From Pseudomonadota bacterium (GTDB taxonomy: Bacteria; Pseudomonadota; Alphaproteobacteria; RF32; CAG-239), in the NCBI GenBank assembly GCA_018362935.1, contig JAHALQ010000003.1, positions 69,891 through 133,890 on the forward strand: a stretch of DNA of 64,000 bases, read 5' to 3'. Position numbers and translations under genes: made by a program. The notes beneath the pieces were generated by a model, which was given only the letters and a program-made list of their open reading frames with translations, searched no databases and had not been told where the DNA came from. Of this stretch, positions 1-8,031 are shown in pieces; position 1 is the stretch's first letter; each line of letters begins with the position of its first letter.

Positions 1-175
1 GATATCTGGCGGCATATTCGCGGATAATATCGGTGGTACCGTCGGTCGAGGCATCATCATGAACAATGACCTCAAACGGAAAATCAGTCTGCTGCATAAC
101 AAAGCCGTCCAGCGCCTGCCTTATGAACGCCGCATGGTTATAGGTCAGACAGACGACAGACAGTTTTATTCCCAT
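1..175 (-). CDS. Family 2 glycosyltransferase, N-terminal part
   Basis: The first 58 codons of a minus-strand gene are visible and the rest lies beyond the window edge. The protein begins with a beta strand and the motif SVVCLTYNH, followed by VIVHDDASTDGT, the nucleotide-sugar-binding start of GT-A family 2 glycosyltransferases. The ATG at 173-175 has AAAGG six bases upstream, and its first ten bases overlap the end of the preceding ATP-grasp gene, so the two are probably translationally coupled. It is the last visible gene of the glycan operon that starts near 4370. A role in building a surface glycan is inferred; the sugar cannot be told. Confidence 0.85.
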   Translation of the reverse strand, partial: MGIKLSVVCLTYNHAAFIRQALDGFVMQQTDFPFEVIVHDDASTDGTTDIIREYAARY

Positions 176-1407
176 ATAATACCTTTTACAATATCATCGC
201 TTTGAATAAATATTTTAAAATTATCTTTAATATTTTTTATATCATCCAATATATTTTCCAAACTGTTTGACGCCATTATAAAAGGTCCGTAGCGAGAAGA
301 TTTATCTCGTATTTCAGAAGTAACCATTCCCTCTTTTATATTTGAGATAAAAATATCTTTTACTGAAGATAAACTTTTTATGCTATCAATTCCTTCTATA
401 GATTTTATTATGCCCGGAGGTAACAAAAAACATGTATATGCAGAATAACCGGCTTTTAAATTTATTGCCTGTTGATGAAGCTGTCCTGAAATATATTTCA
501 CCAGTAAATCATTAACATCTATCCCGCTTGCATACGGTACCAAATGCGACGACACAAAACAACCGCCTCCTCGTGCGGCAATTTCATTAAAATATATTTC
601 GTTTCGATGATGATCATAGATGTATTCTCCTTGAGTGCTGGCAATTTTAGGAGAAAACGAGCGCACAATCTCTTGGTTAATTTTTATAATGCGTTTTTCA
701 ACATCCGACAATTCTAATGCAACACTTTTAAATATGCGCTGTTTAGAAATACACTTTCCACGAATATTAAAATTAAAGCACTTACCGATGGCAAGCGTTT
801 GATATTTGCCATCCCAGGCAAAACCGTCTACTACATATTCCTGCCCTTCTATGAATTCTTCCACCAAAACAGTACCATCTGATGAAAATTTTCTTGCATC
901 TTCAAAGTGTTCTGTCAATTCATCATCTGAACAAATCTTATAAACTCCCCTTGAAGCATCGCTGTCAACAGGCTTAATAACAGCGGGATATTTTATATGT
1001 TTAATAAATTCCAAAGCATCAAACAACTTATCTGTTTTACAATTCTTTGCGACCTTAATTCCTTTTTTACTCGCAAATTCATGCATAAGCTGTTTATTGG
1101 AAAATAAGAGCGCCGAACGATAACTATTTCCAATCAGTCCTAAGTTTTCAGCAGCATATCCACAACTTTGAGTTGCCAAATCTAATTGATCAGACAGGAC
1201 TGCCACAACTTTTTCTTTACGCGCAATATCCAATATCAGATTTTTATCTTTAACATCACTATAATAGAATTTATCCGCGAGTTCAAAACACGGCGAATTC
1301 GCTCTTTGAGGCGCAACAACAATCACATAAAAACCATACCGCCGCAGTGTTTGTAATAATGGTAATTGTCCAAGGCCTGCACCTAAAACCATCACTTTTC
1401 TAGCCAT
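166..1407 (-). CDS. ATP-grasp domain ligase in glycan operon
   Basis: A 413-residue protein with the ATP-grasp layout. A Rossmann-like start (KVMVLGAGLGQLPLL) comes first, then a central ATP-binding part with YPAVIKPVDSDASRGV and LVEEFIEGQEYVVDGF, then IYFNEIAARGGG, which carries the metal-binding acidic and Asn residues. Such enzymes join a carboxylate to an amine or alcohol through an acyl phosphate. The ATG at 1407 is preferred over 1416 because GGGAG directly abuts the earlier ATG. The gene overlaps both neighbours by a few bases. A role in adding an amino acid or similar group to a surface sugar is inferred from context. Base composition is A+T-rich compared with most of the window. Confidence 0.8.
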   Translation of the reverse strand: MARKVMVLGAGLGQLPLLQTLRRYGFYVIVVAPQRANSPCFELADKFYYSDVKDKNLILDIARKEKVVAVLSDQLDLATQSCGYAAENLGLIGNSYRSALLFSNKQLMHEFASKKGIKVAKNCKTDKLFDALEFIKHIKYPAVIKPVDSDASRGVYKICSDDELTEHFEDARKFSSDGTVLVEEFIEGQEYVVDGFAWDGKYQTLAIGKCFNFNIRGKCISKQRIFKSVALELSDVEKRIIKINQEIVRSFSPKIASTQGEYIYDHHRNEIYFNEIAARGGGCFVSSHLVPYASGIDVNDLLVKYISGQLHQQAINLKAGYSAYTCFLLPPGIIKSIEGIDSIKSLSSVKDIFISNIKEGMVTSEIRDKSSRYGPFIMASNSLENILDDIKNIKDNFKIFIQSDDIVKGIIWE

Positions 1408-2542
1408 GAAAAACATTCTCCCATAAATTCATCTGATAAGTATATGAAAACCGTTTGTTCAGTATTTGAATATTTCGTTCAACATCGGCTTTACTTTCCT
1501 GTATAAATTCTTCAAATGGCAACCTCTTGATTGTAGCTGTATCAAATACTTTTATCCCCATCTGAGTAAAACCTGAGTAGGTCGTTGTCGAAGATTTTAC
1601 AAATATCTTCTTCCCAAGCAGCATCAAAGCAGATATATTGCCAACGCCCTGTTGCCGATTTTGATTGGATATGTATACATCGACAGATGATAAAAAACGG
1701 ATATATTGCCGGGGTTGTTTCCATTTTAAAACAGGATCAAATTTGGTACCAAATATTTCCCTGCCTTTTTTTAAAATTCTATTTTTTACATCCGTTTGCC
1801 CATAAGTTTTATACGATAAATTTGTTGTAACAATGATATTTTCATCTTTGTATTTTGCTAAAAAATCCAACATTTCCAAAGTAGTTTCATCTGTCGAATT
1901 ATTAATCATAATTCGATAAGGTTTTCCCGATTTATGTTTTACCGGTTTTCGAATATACCGAACTATAGGGTTATTATATACAATATCATATGTTTTCTTA
2001 TTTCCAAAACGCTGATAATACTCATTTTTATCAAAGGTTGTAATGATACCCGCCACATTTTGTCTGACGAAATTTTCAATTTCGTTGTCTGGAGCAGAAT
2101 ACAAATCCCCTCCCATAATTGCCCAATAAGTACGAGCTAAGACACCTGCGTTATTATATAAATATTTGCTTAATCTGGGAGAAAACAAACCATAGACAAT
2201 TACTTTTTCTGTTATTTGCAGATCTAATTTCAAAGTCATAATATTTCCATAAAAGATATTATGACCAAAAAGGCGACCTCCTACTTTTTCTGCCGCACCA
2301 CTGTTAAAAATGAAAGCATGCTCTGACTGGTTAAAATACCTGTTAAGTAACTTTACAATATTTACCGTAATAAGTGTTTTATGCAGAATATGAACGTATT
2401 TATAACGTAAGACACCCAGTATTTGACTATAATCAGCTACTTTTTTCTTTATGGTTATAAAATTTTTACCCAAAAAGAAATATTTTTTATATTTAAATCC
2501 GTTCACTCTTGTTTTTTCGCAATTAAATAAAAACGAAAACAT
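1400..2542 (-). CDS. WecF-like 4-acetamido-4,6-dideoxyhexose transferase (GT56-like)
   Basis: A 380-residue protein resembling the family 56 transferases, the TDP-Fuc4NAc:lipid II Fuc4NAc transferase WecF and relatives. Recognisable parts are YWAIMGGDLY near residue 140, INNSTDETTLEMLDFL near 213, and NRQQGVGNISALMLLGK near 295, which match the conserved blocks of that family as I remember them. There is no signal peptide; such enzymes sit on the inner face of the inner membrane. The start has GAGG nine bases upstream. A sugar aminotransferase in the same operon fits a 4-amino-sugar donor (inference). The gene is A+T-rich, suggesting acquisition. The N-terminal 70 residues are Lys/Tyr-rich and unfamiliar. 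Confidence 0.7.
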   Translation of the reverse strand: MFSFLFNCEKTRVNGFKYKKYFFLGKNFITIKKKVADYSQILGVLRYKYVHILHKTLITVNIVKLLNRYFNQSEHAFIFNSGAAEKVGGRLFGHNIFYGNIMTLKLDLQITEKVIVYGLFSPRLSKYLYNNAGVLARTYWAIMGGDLYSAPDNEIENFVRQNVAGIITTFDKNEYYQRFGNKKTYDIVYNNPIVRYIRKPVKHKSGKPYRIMINNSTDETTLEMLDFLAKYKDENIIVTTNLSYKTYGQTDVKNRILKKGREIFGTKFDPVLKWKQPRQYIRFLSSVDVYISNQNRQQGVGNISALMLLGKKIFVKSSTTTYSGFTQMGIKVFDTATIKRLPFEEFIQESKADVERNIQILNKRFSYTYQMNLWENVFHG

Positions 2543-2562
2543 AATTTATTACCTCATACTTT

Positions 2563-3273
2563 TTACAACAACTCGTATTTATCCAACATTTCATTAATTG
2601 CTTGGGGCGAATTAAACATCATTACATCAATAATCGACAGCCCGTTGATGAAATCATTATTGAATTGCCTGTAAAAAATCCTGCTAAAGTCTGTTTTAAT
2701 AAAAGACAAGTCTATGTTTTTGGAAGAAAACTTATAAGGATCATAAATCGCCATGCCGCCAATCGGATTTATATAATGCGTCGCATTCAAAATCTGGCAC
2801 ATATGGCTTATTTTATCATCTCCTTTCAGAGAATTGTCTTTATCAATTTCCGAAGAAACAAGAAGTTCTGTTCGGATACCCAAATAATCGGCAATTTTAA
2901 CAAAACTCGCGAAGATGAACTTTGCTATATTTTTCTCCGGATTGAGCATTACATCTTCAATAATCGGATACACCTTTGCAAAAAAAGGGGCTTTTTTATA
3001 ACTTGTATAAATCATTTGCAGAAACGAAGCCCTGTTTTTGTGTTCTGTACAGATATTAATCTCATTAATTAGTTTATTCTGGCTTGCCTTTTCTAATGAC
3101 AGGGTAATCAAACGGGGTGCCCCGTTGCTCAAAATATTATTACGGTTTATCCACCCTCTGTTTATGTAATTCACATCATCATATGACACGAAGGTATCAA
3201 CGGCATTCATCAATTGCCAATAACCGATATAAGGAAACAAATACGGCTGCATTATTGCAATTTTTTTAGTCAT
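2563..3273 (-). CDS. WbqC-like family protein
   Basis: A 236-residue protein starting with IAIMQPYLFPYIGYWQL, then VDTFVSYDDVNYINRGWINR, both hallmarks of the WbqC family (PF08889) found in O-antigen and glycopeptide gene clusters. The reaction is not established for most members; a role in modifying an amino sugar, often beside DegT aminotransferases, is the usual inference. It starts two bases after the aminotransferase stop, with AGG six bases before the ATG, so the two form one operon. Length is normal for the family. Base composition is A+T-rich, like the two genes after it. Confidence 0.85.
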   Translation of the reverse strand: MTKKIAIMQPYLFPYIGYWQLMNAVDTFVSYDDVNYINRGWINRNNILSNGAPRLITLSLEKASQNKLINEINICTEHKNRASFLQMIYTSYKKAPFFAKVYPIIEDVMLNPEKNIAKFIFASFVKIADYLGIRTELLVSSEIDKDNSLKGDDKISHMCQILNATHYINPIGGMAIYDPYKFSSKNIDLSFIKTDFSRIFYRQFNNDFINGLSIIDVMMFNSPQAINEMLDKYELL

Positions 3274-3275
3274 TA

Positions 3276-4370
3276 TTAACCTGCCTTTTGCATGGAAAAC
3301 GCTGTTCTGATTATTGCGCAGTTTCTGCTCACCTCTTCATTGCTGAGCTGAGGATATAGCGGCAGGCAGGCGATGCGAGCGCAAATATCCTCGGAAACAG
3401 GACATTTCTGCGTTGTTTTCAGATACGGCAGCGTGTTTAAGCTCGGATAAAAGTAGCGTCGCGGAAAAATATCGTACTCTTTAAGCGCAGAAAACACTCT
3501 CAACAATTCTTGTTCTGACTTAAATACAACCGGATAATAAGCGTAGTTATATTCCAGTCCGGACTGAGCTTGGGGACGGCGGACCACACCCGCCAGCAAA
3601 GAATCATACCTGTCACACACGCGTTTGCGCTCGCGGATAATTTCTGCAATATGCGGAAAGTTTGCCAATCCCATGGCGGCATGAAATTCAGATTGTTTGC
3701 CATTTATGCCCAAACAGATATGATTATCATAAATGTGGCCGAATTTCTTAGATAATTCCAACTTCTCAGCAACATCTTTATCTTGGCAAATGCATGCCCC
3801 GCCTTCAACAGTATGGAAAAGTTTGGTTGCGTGAAAACTACAGGTTGAAATATCGCCGTAACTTAACAGGCTTTTACCTTTATACCGGCTGCCGAATGCG
3901 TGAGCGCCGTCATAAATAACTTTTAAGTTATGACGCGCCGCAATCTTTTGAATCTTGTCAACATCACAGGCGTAGCCGAAAACATGCACGGCCATAATCG
4001 CTTTGGTGCGCGGCGTAACGGCAGCCTCAATCTTATCTGCGTCAATCGTAAAATTATCAGGCTCGATATCAACAAACACCGGCTGGCAGCGTTCCCACAA
4101 AATCGATGAAGTGGTCGCGACATAAGAAAATGGCGTTGTGATAATTTCACCATCTTTGATGTCCAGCGCATTGAGTGCAAGTTGGAGCGCAATCGTACCG
4201 TTGGTGACGTAATCAAAATGCTCAACTTCCAGAAACTTTGCCATTTTCTGTTCTAAAGACTGAACCAAAGCCCCACCGTTTGTCAAAACACCAGTGGCAA
4301 ATATGTCTTGTATATATTTAGAATATTCCTCTATCGGCGGCAAATAAGACTTAGTCACATAGATTGTCAA
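3276..4370 (-). CDS. DegT/DnrJ/EryC1-type PLP sugar aminotransferase
   Basis: A 364-residue fold-type I PLP enzyme. It carries NGTIALQLAL, VIYDGAHAFG (PLP-ring Asp near 154) and FHATKLFHTVEGG, where Lys183 is the expected Schiff-base lysine. Family members transfer an amino group from glutamate to a keto-sugar nucleotide, giving 4-amino or 3-amino-6-deoxy sugars. The start is TTG at 4368-4370, since no in-frame ATG lies nearby and GGAG sits eight bases upstream. That GGAG lies inside a potential inhibitory stem (see 4378-4432). It is the first gene of the glycan operon and has ordinary composition, unlike the next three genes. Confidence 0.9.
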   Translation of the reverse strand: MTIYVTKSYLPPIEEYSKYIQDIFATGVLTNGGALVQSLEQKMAKFLEVEHFDYVTNGTIALQLALNALDIKDGEIITTPFSYVATTSSILWERCQPVFVDIEPDNFTIDADKIEAAVTPRTKAIMAVHVFGYACDVDKIQKIAARHNLKVIYDGAHAFGSRYKGKSLLSYGDISTCSFHATKLFHTVEGGACICQDKDVAEKLELSKKFGHIYDNHICLGINGKQSEFHAAMGLANFPHIAEIIRERKRVCDRYDSLLAGVVRRPQAQSGLEYNYAYYPVVFKSEQELLRVFSALKEYDIFPRRYFYPSLNTLPYLKTTQKCPVSEDICARIACLPLYPQLSNEEVSRNCAIIRTAFSMQKAG

Positions 4371-4377
4371 TTCTCTT

Positions 4378-4432
4378 TCTCCGACACATTATCAAAGTAC
4401 AAAAAAACCACCTGGTTAAAGGTGGTCGGAGA
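4378..4432 (-). promoter_or_regulatory. Possible Shine-Dalgarno-covering stem in operon leader
   Basis: On the minus-strand RNA, TCTCCGAC (complement of 4425-4432) can pair perfectly with GTCGGAGA (complement of 4378-4385). The second arm contains the GGAG that serves the aminotransferase TTG start, and the arms enclose the terminator hairpin at 4401-4425 (sharing one base with it). When formed, the stem would block translation initiation. Regulation of the operon by this fold is inferred. Confidence 0.45.
4401..4425 (-). terminator. Rho-independent terminator or attenuator before glycan operon
   Basis: The minus-strand RNA reads CCACCT, a six-base loop, AGGTGG, then seven U. It lies between the small open frame ending at 4448 and the aminotransferase start at 4370, with little room for a new promoter after it. 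It could end the small transcript or attenuate the operon. Confidence 0.65.
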
Positions 4433-4444
4433 GTTGACAAAGCA

Positions 4445-4461
4445 TATTTAGTGAAATGCTC
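4445..4461. repeat. 17-bp direct repeat, copy 1
   Basis: TATTTAGTGAAATGCTC occurs here and identically at 4795-4811. This copy covers the stop codon and last codons of the small open frame 4448-4618. Confidence 0.7.
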
Positions 4462-4618
4462 CCCTTTGGTCTTTAAAGTTGAAAACTTCTGAACATACAC
4501 CACGGGCTCCCCGACCATGATACTGTCGGGGATATATTTCTTTGGCCGAATCATTCAATGATTCAGCCGCAGCTAACGACGTCATACCCAACGCCGCACT
4601 AAATACAGAGCTTGTCAA
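4448..4618 (-). CDS. Possible 56-residue leader or small secreted peptide
   Basis: A short open frame with a TTG start at 4616-4618 preceded by AAGG. Its N-terminal half resembles a signal sequence (TSSVFSAALGMTSLAAAES) and its C-terminal half is basic and polar, ending FNFKDQRGAFH. A later in-frame ATG at 4585 would give 45 residues. Two more stems, GGCTGAATCA/TGATTCGGCC and CCCCGAC/GTCGGGG, fall within the frame, so the RNA may matter more than the peptide. I do not recognise the sequence. It could be a leader peptide, an independent small gene, or only a structured leader RNA. Confidence 0.35.
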   Translation of the reverse strand: MTSSVFSAALGMTSLAAAESLNDSAKEIYPRQYHGRGARGVCSEVFNFKDQRGAFH

Positions 4619-4678
4619 GGCTCCGCACCTTTTTACAGGTACTCGACAAAATTTTTGCCGTGCGTTTAAGCTAATGCC

Positions 4679-4707
4679 ATTATATTATTATGTCAAGTTA
4701 AATTAAA
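4679..4707 (-). promoter_or_regulatory. Candidate promoter for leader and glycan operon
   Basis: A perfect TATAAT (complement of 4679-4684) with a weak TTTAAT 17 bases upstream. A perfect TTGACA also lies at 4691-4696 but has only a poor -10 match. Transcription would start near 4672, about 55 bases before the small frame. Confidence 0.35.
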
Positions 4708-4794
4708 AGTTGCACTGAGACACATGTTCTCATTTTGTTCCCCTAAATTTAATTGGGTTGACTATTTGGCAACTTTGCTTTATTCGTATTTAAG

Positions 4795-4811
4795 TATTTA
4801 GTGAAATGCTC
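4795..4811. repeat. 17-bp direct repeat, copy 2
   Basis: Identical to 4445-4461, 350 bases apart. In this copy the matching frame is closed immediately upstream, so it is not part of a longer open frame. The remaining DNA between 4710 and 4834 is A+T-rich and I see no gene in it. Confidence 0.7.
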
Positions 4812-4833
4812 TTTATGGTTGATTGCTATATAT

Positions 4834-4867
4834 AAAAAGGCCGGACTTGACAACCGGCCTTTTTTTT
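4834..4867 (-). terminator. Bidirectional terminator after cyclophilin gene
   Basis: AGGCCGG and CCGGCCT arms are separated by a nine-base loop, with an A-run on one side and a T-run on the other. It lies just past the cyclophilin stop at 4884. Confidence 0.85.
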
Positions 4868-4883
4868 CAGACAAATTTTGCCG

Positions 4884-5477
4884 TTAAATATCAGCCACAA
4901 CCTGCAAGCTGATAATGGTATCGGGGGCGGAAACCTCGCCGTTGCCGCCGGTGCCTTTTTTGATGGCGTCAACATATTCCATGCCTGATGTCACCTGCCC
5001 CCAGACCGTATATTGGCCGTCAAGCCAGCCGCAGTCCCCGAAGCAAATGAAAAACTGGCTGTCGCCGGAATTGATATCCATGGCACGCGCCATGGACACC
5101 GTTCCGCGCTTATGCGGCATTTTGTTAAACTCGGCTTTCAGCTTTTTGCCGGTGCCGCCGGTTCCGGTGCCGTACGGACATCCCGTCTGCGCCATAAACC
5201 CGTCAATCACACGGTGAAATTTCAGCCCGTTATAAAACTCGGCGCGCACCAGTTCTTTAATCCGTTCAACGTGATTGGGCGCGACATCGGGAAACATTTC
5301 AATCACCACGTCGCCGTCCTTGAGTTTGAGCAGCAAAGCATTCTCGGCGTCTTTTACCTGATACTGGTGTTTAATCTTTTTAGAACGTGTCTTGCTGACA
5401 GGCAGTTTTTTGGTCTCGGCCGGCTTAATGCCCCTGGTCGAACTTTTGGCAAGTTTTTTGGTATTTTCTTCAGACAT
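4884..5477 (-). CDS. Cyclophilin-type peptidyl-prolyl cis-trans isomerase
   Basis: A 197-residue protein. Residues about 45-197 form a cyclophilin domain with FHRVIDGFMAQTG (catalytic Arg), SQFFICFGDCGWLDGQYTVW and a final beta strand. Residues 1-40 are a Lys/Ser/Thr-rich extension with no signal peptide, so the protein is probably cytoplasmic, perhaps binding nucleic acid or ribosomes through the basic tail (inference). The ATG at 5477 has AGGAG seven bases upstream. It has its own terminator at 4834-4867 and appears monocistronic. Confidence 0.92.
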   Translation of the reverse strand: MSEENTKKLAKSSTRGIKPAETKKLPVSKTRSKKIKHQYQVKDAENALLLKLKDGDVVIEMFPDVAPNHVERIKELVRAEFYNGLKFHRVIDGFMAQTGCPYGTGTGGTGKKLKAEFNKMPHKRGTVSMARAMDINSGDSQFFICFGDCGWLDGQYTVWGQVTSGMEYVDAIKKGTGGNGEVSAPDTIISLQVVADI

Positions 5478-5526
5478 TGTTTTCTCCTAACTTTTATCGG
5501 TTAGTTCTTATATAGGTATTAATTTC

Positions 5527-6486
5527 TTATTTTGCACGTTTTTGCAAAACAAAATCAACCCGCTGCTCCGCCGTCAGCCCGGAAGGAAAAGACTCGTCAA
5601 TTTCCTTCAGCCGGCTTTTCAGACCGATGCCGTTGGCAATCTGAATCGCCAGCCCCGGACGGGCGTTCAGCTCCAGCATCATGGGGCCGCGGCGGGCATC
5701 CAGCACAATATCCGCTCCCAGATATCCCAGCCCGGTCATTTCATAAGCCATAGCGCCGATGATTAAGTGCTCGCGCCAAAACGGCACTTCAATTTTCATT
5801 AAATCCGCCCCGGTATCCGGCTGAACGGAAATCGGCATATCGCGGCAGACGCCGTGCAGCGCTTTGCCGGTGGCTATATCCAGCCCGACACCGATAGCCC
5901 CCTGATGCAGATTGGCCCGACCGCCCGAGGCTCTGGTCGGCAGGCGCGTCATCGCCAGCGCGGGAAAGCCTTTATACACAATCACCCGTACATCCGGAAC
6001 GCCCTGGTAGCTGTAATCCCGGAAAATATCCGAAAAATGCACCAGTTCTTCAATAATTGCCGTATCATATTTGCCGCCGAGCGAATATAACCCGCTCAGG
6101 ATATTGGAAATATGCTGATAAACTTCATTATACGCCAGCTGCCGCCCCGAAGCGGTCGTAAATATTCCTCCGTGATAGTCTTTAATGACCAAAACGCCTT
6201 TGCCGCCGCTGCCCTGAGCCGGTTTTATCACAAATTCGGTTTGGCCTGTGATCATATCCAGAATATTTTTAGCCTCAAACTGATATTCGATTTTGCCGAT
6301 TAAACGCGGCGTACTGATGCCGATTTTATTGGCCAGCTCTTTGGTCTGCACCTTGTCGTCCACCAACGGATAAAAACGCCGCCGGTTGTATTTGGAAATA
6401 ACGTCAAAATTGCGCCGGTTCATTCCGAGAACGCCGGCAGCGGCAAGTTCACGGGGACTGGCAAAAGATTTCAACCATTCAAACAT
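5527..6486 (-). CDS. Alpha-L-glutamate ligase-like (RimK-type) ATP-grasp protein
   Basis: A 319-residue ATP-grasp protein of the RimK-related type. It shows FVIKPAQGSGGKGVLVIKD (ATP-binding lysine and glycine-rich loop, about 86-104), AIIEELVHFSDIF, and LELNARPGLAIQIANGIGL with the metal-binding Glu/Asn near 275. Family members are thought to ligate amino acids or peptides to an unknown acceptor. It begins in a TAATG overlap with the membrane protein gene upstream. Together with that gene and the retropepsin-like gene it forms a cassette described for peptide-modifying amidoligase systems (established knowledge, by memory). Substrate unknown. Confidence 0.85.
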   Translation of the reverse strand: MFEWLKSFASPRELAAAGVLGMNRRNFDVISKYNRRRFYPLVDDKVQTKELANKIGISTPRLIGKIEYQFEAKNILDMITGQTEFVIKPAQGSGGKGVLVIKDYHGGIFTTASGRQLAYNEVYQHISNILSGLYSLGGKYDTAIIEELVHFSDIFRDYSYQGVPDVRVIVYKGFPALAMTRLPTRASGGRANLHQGAIGVGLDIATGKALHGVCRDMPISVQPDTGADLMKIEVPFWREHLIIGAMAYEMTGLGYLGADIVLDARRGPMMLELNARPGLAIQIANGIGLKSRLKEIDESFPSGLTAEQRVDFVLQKRAK

Positions 6487-8018
6487 TATTTTTTCACCAA
6501 CGGGCGGAAGCGTTTAAGCTCCATTAAGCGGTATCCGGTATAAGTTCCGAGCAGCATCACCAAGAACAGAATCACCAAATTCAGTTCATTAAAGGCAAAC
6601 ATGATATGGCGGATGTATTCGCTGCTGATGACAAAATATGTCGCTATTGCCACTATCAGGCTGAAAAATATTTCGCGTCCGGCATTCAGCGCGCCGTCTT
6701 CTTCCCAGGTGATGGACGCGCGTTCAATAATCCATGCCATAATGATAATCGGGAAAAAGACCGCCGACTGGGCTATATTAAAATCAAATTTATAACCCAC
6801 GATTGTCAAAGACTGCATAATCAGAATGACAAAAATAACGACAGCCGAAATTCTCGGAACCAGCAAAAGGTTGAGCTTGGACATGATAAAGCGGATTGAA
6901 AGCCCGAGAGTCATGATAATGGCAAAGCACAGCATTCCCGGCCAAAAACCGGTTTTGACCAGCGACATCGCCAGCAGCATCGGCGTAAACGTCCCCATCG
7001 TCTGCAAACCGATAACGTTGCGCATAAGAACGATTATGAGAATAGCCAGCGGAAAAATCGACAGCCATTTCAGCGTATTTTGCTGAGTCAGCGGCAAATT
7101 GTATATCGAATACTCATACCGCTGTTCCTGATTGGATATTTTGGCTCTTTTGCCGGCCAGTTTCATGGACGACGTAATCGATTTGAGCACCGAAAACCTG
7201 ATAATCGAATTTTCGCCGCCCTCAACATCAATCAAAGACCGGCCGCCGCGTTGAAACAGCACAAAATTGTCGGGAAGCCCCTTTTTGCCGGTTTTGATGT
7301 CATAGATTTTCCATGAACCGTCAATATAAGCCTCTATCATCAAATCGGGCGAGAGCGATTTTTTGCTCTCCTGCAGACGAAAGCCGCGGGCCGTCCGCGA
7401 AGGTATTTTTTTCAGCGACAGCAAATCAGTGATAATTTCCACCATAATCTGCTGGTTGGATTTGACCGGCAGGTAAGCCTGAACTGCCGGCTGCAAAGGC
7501 TCCTCGTTCAGCAGACGGATAATCTGGCTGACTGCGTCGCCTTCCTGTTTCTGCGCAAGCTGCAGCAGCTGGCGGGCAGCCGCCAGTTTCTGTTCGCCAA
7601 AAACCGGCATATTGGGCGCAGACGGCGCCGCGGATTTGATTTTCCCGCGGGTGTCAATATTGTCAAAAAGCAAAATTTTATAATAAATATCCTGCTGGCC
7701 TTCTCTGGCGGCGCTTGACAAAATCAGGCGCGATGCCGCCTTGTTTTTACGAATGCGGTATCCTTCGGCAACGACATTTTCTTCAAGTATCTTAAAGGCG
7801 TCATTGTCACGCGGCGTGGTAAGCGAAACTTTTATCGGCTCGCCGGTCGGCTCAAAAGAAATATGGGCTTCAATACTCCAGACATTGGCATTCTGCCGCG
7901 GCGCGAAATGAAACCCCCAGTATTCGACTTTATAATATATGCCATACCCGGCATACGCAACGGATAACAAGAGCAGAATTGAAAGGATTATCCGGACAGA
8001 AAAAACTTTTTTTAACAT
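6486..8018 (-). CDS. Inactive transglutaminase-like membrane protein with 7-TM C-terminus
   Basis: A 510-residue protein with one N-terminal membrane helix (about 6-26), a periplasmic part of about 300 residues resembling an inactive transglutaminase fold (KKIPSRTARGFRL, YIDGSWKIYDIKTG), and six or seven membrane helices from about residue 320 to the end. This matches the pair of domains found together with RimK-like ATP-grasp and retropepsin-like genes. The ATG at 8016-8018 is chosen because GAGGA lies nine bases upstream, overlapping the protease stop. The longer open frame starting at 8096 would run into the protease gene. Probably presents or binds a peptide substrate at the inner membrane (inference). 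Confidence 0.8.
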   Translation of the reverse strand: MLKKVFSVRIILSILLLLSVAYAGYGIYYKVEYWGFHFAPRQNANVWSIEAHISFEPTGEPIKVSLTTPRDNDAFKILEENVVAEGYRIRKNKAASRLILSSAAREGQQDIYYKILLFDNIDTRGKIKSAAPSAPNMPVFGEQKLAAARQLLQLAQKQEGDAVSQIIRLLNEEPLQPAVQAYLPVKSNQQIMVEIITDLLSLKKIPSRTARGFRLQESKKSLSPDLMIEAYIDGSWKIYDIKTGKKGLPDNFVLFQRGGRSLIDVEGGENSIIRFSVLKSITSSMKLAGKRAKISNQEQRYEYSIYNLPLTQQNTLKWLSIFPLAILIIVLMRNVIGLQTMGTFTPMLLAMSLVKTGFWPGMLCFAIIMTLGLSIRFIMSKLNLLLVPRISAVVIFVILIMQSLTIVGYKFDFNIAQSAVFFPIIIMAWIIERASITWEEDGALNAGREIFFSLIVAIATYFVISSEYIRHIMFAFNELNLVILFLVMLLGTYTGYRLMELKRFRPLVKK

Positions 8019-8031
8019 ATTATAAAAATCC

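Noticed and set aside
4448..4760. Possible tmRNA in the leader region (fragments reading like an AAND or ALA tag)
   Set aside because: Neither a tRNA-like acceptor with TTCGA arm nor an in-frame tag ending in ALAA is present on either strand.
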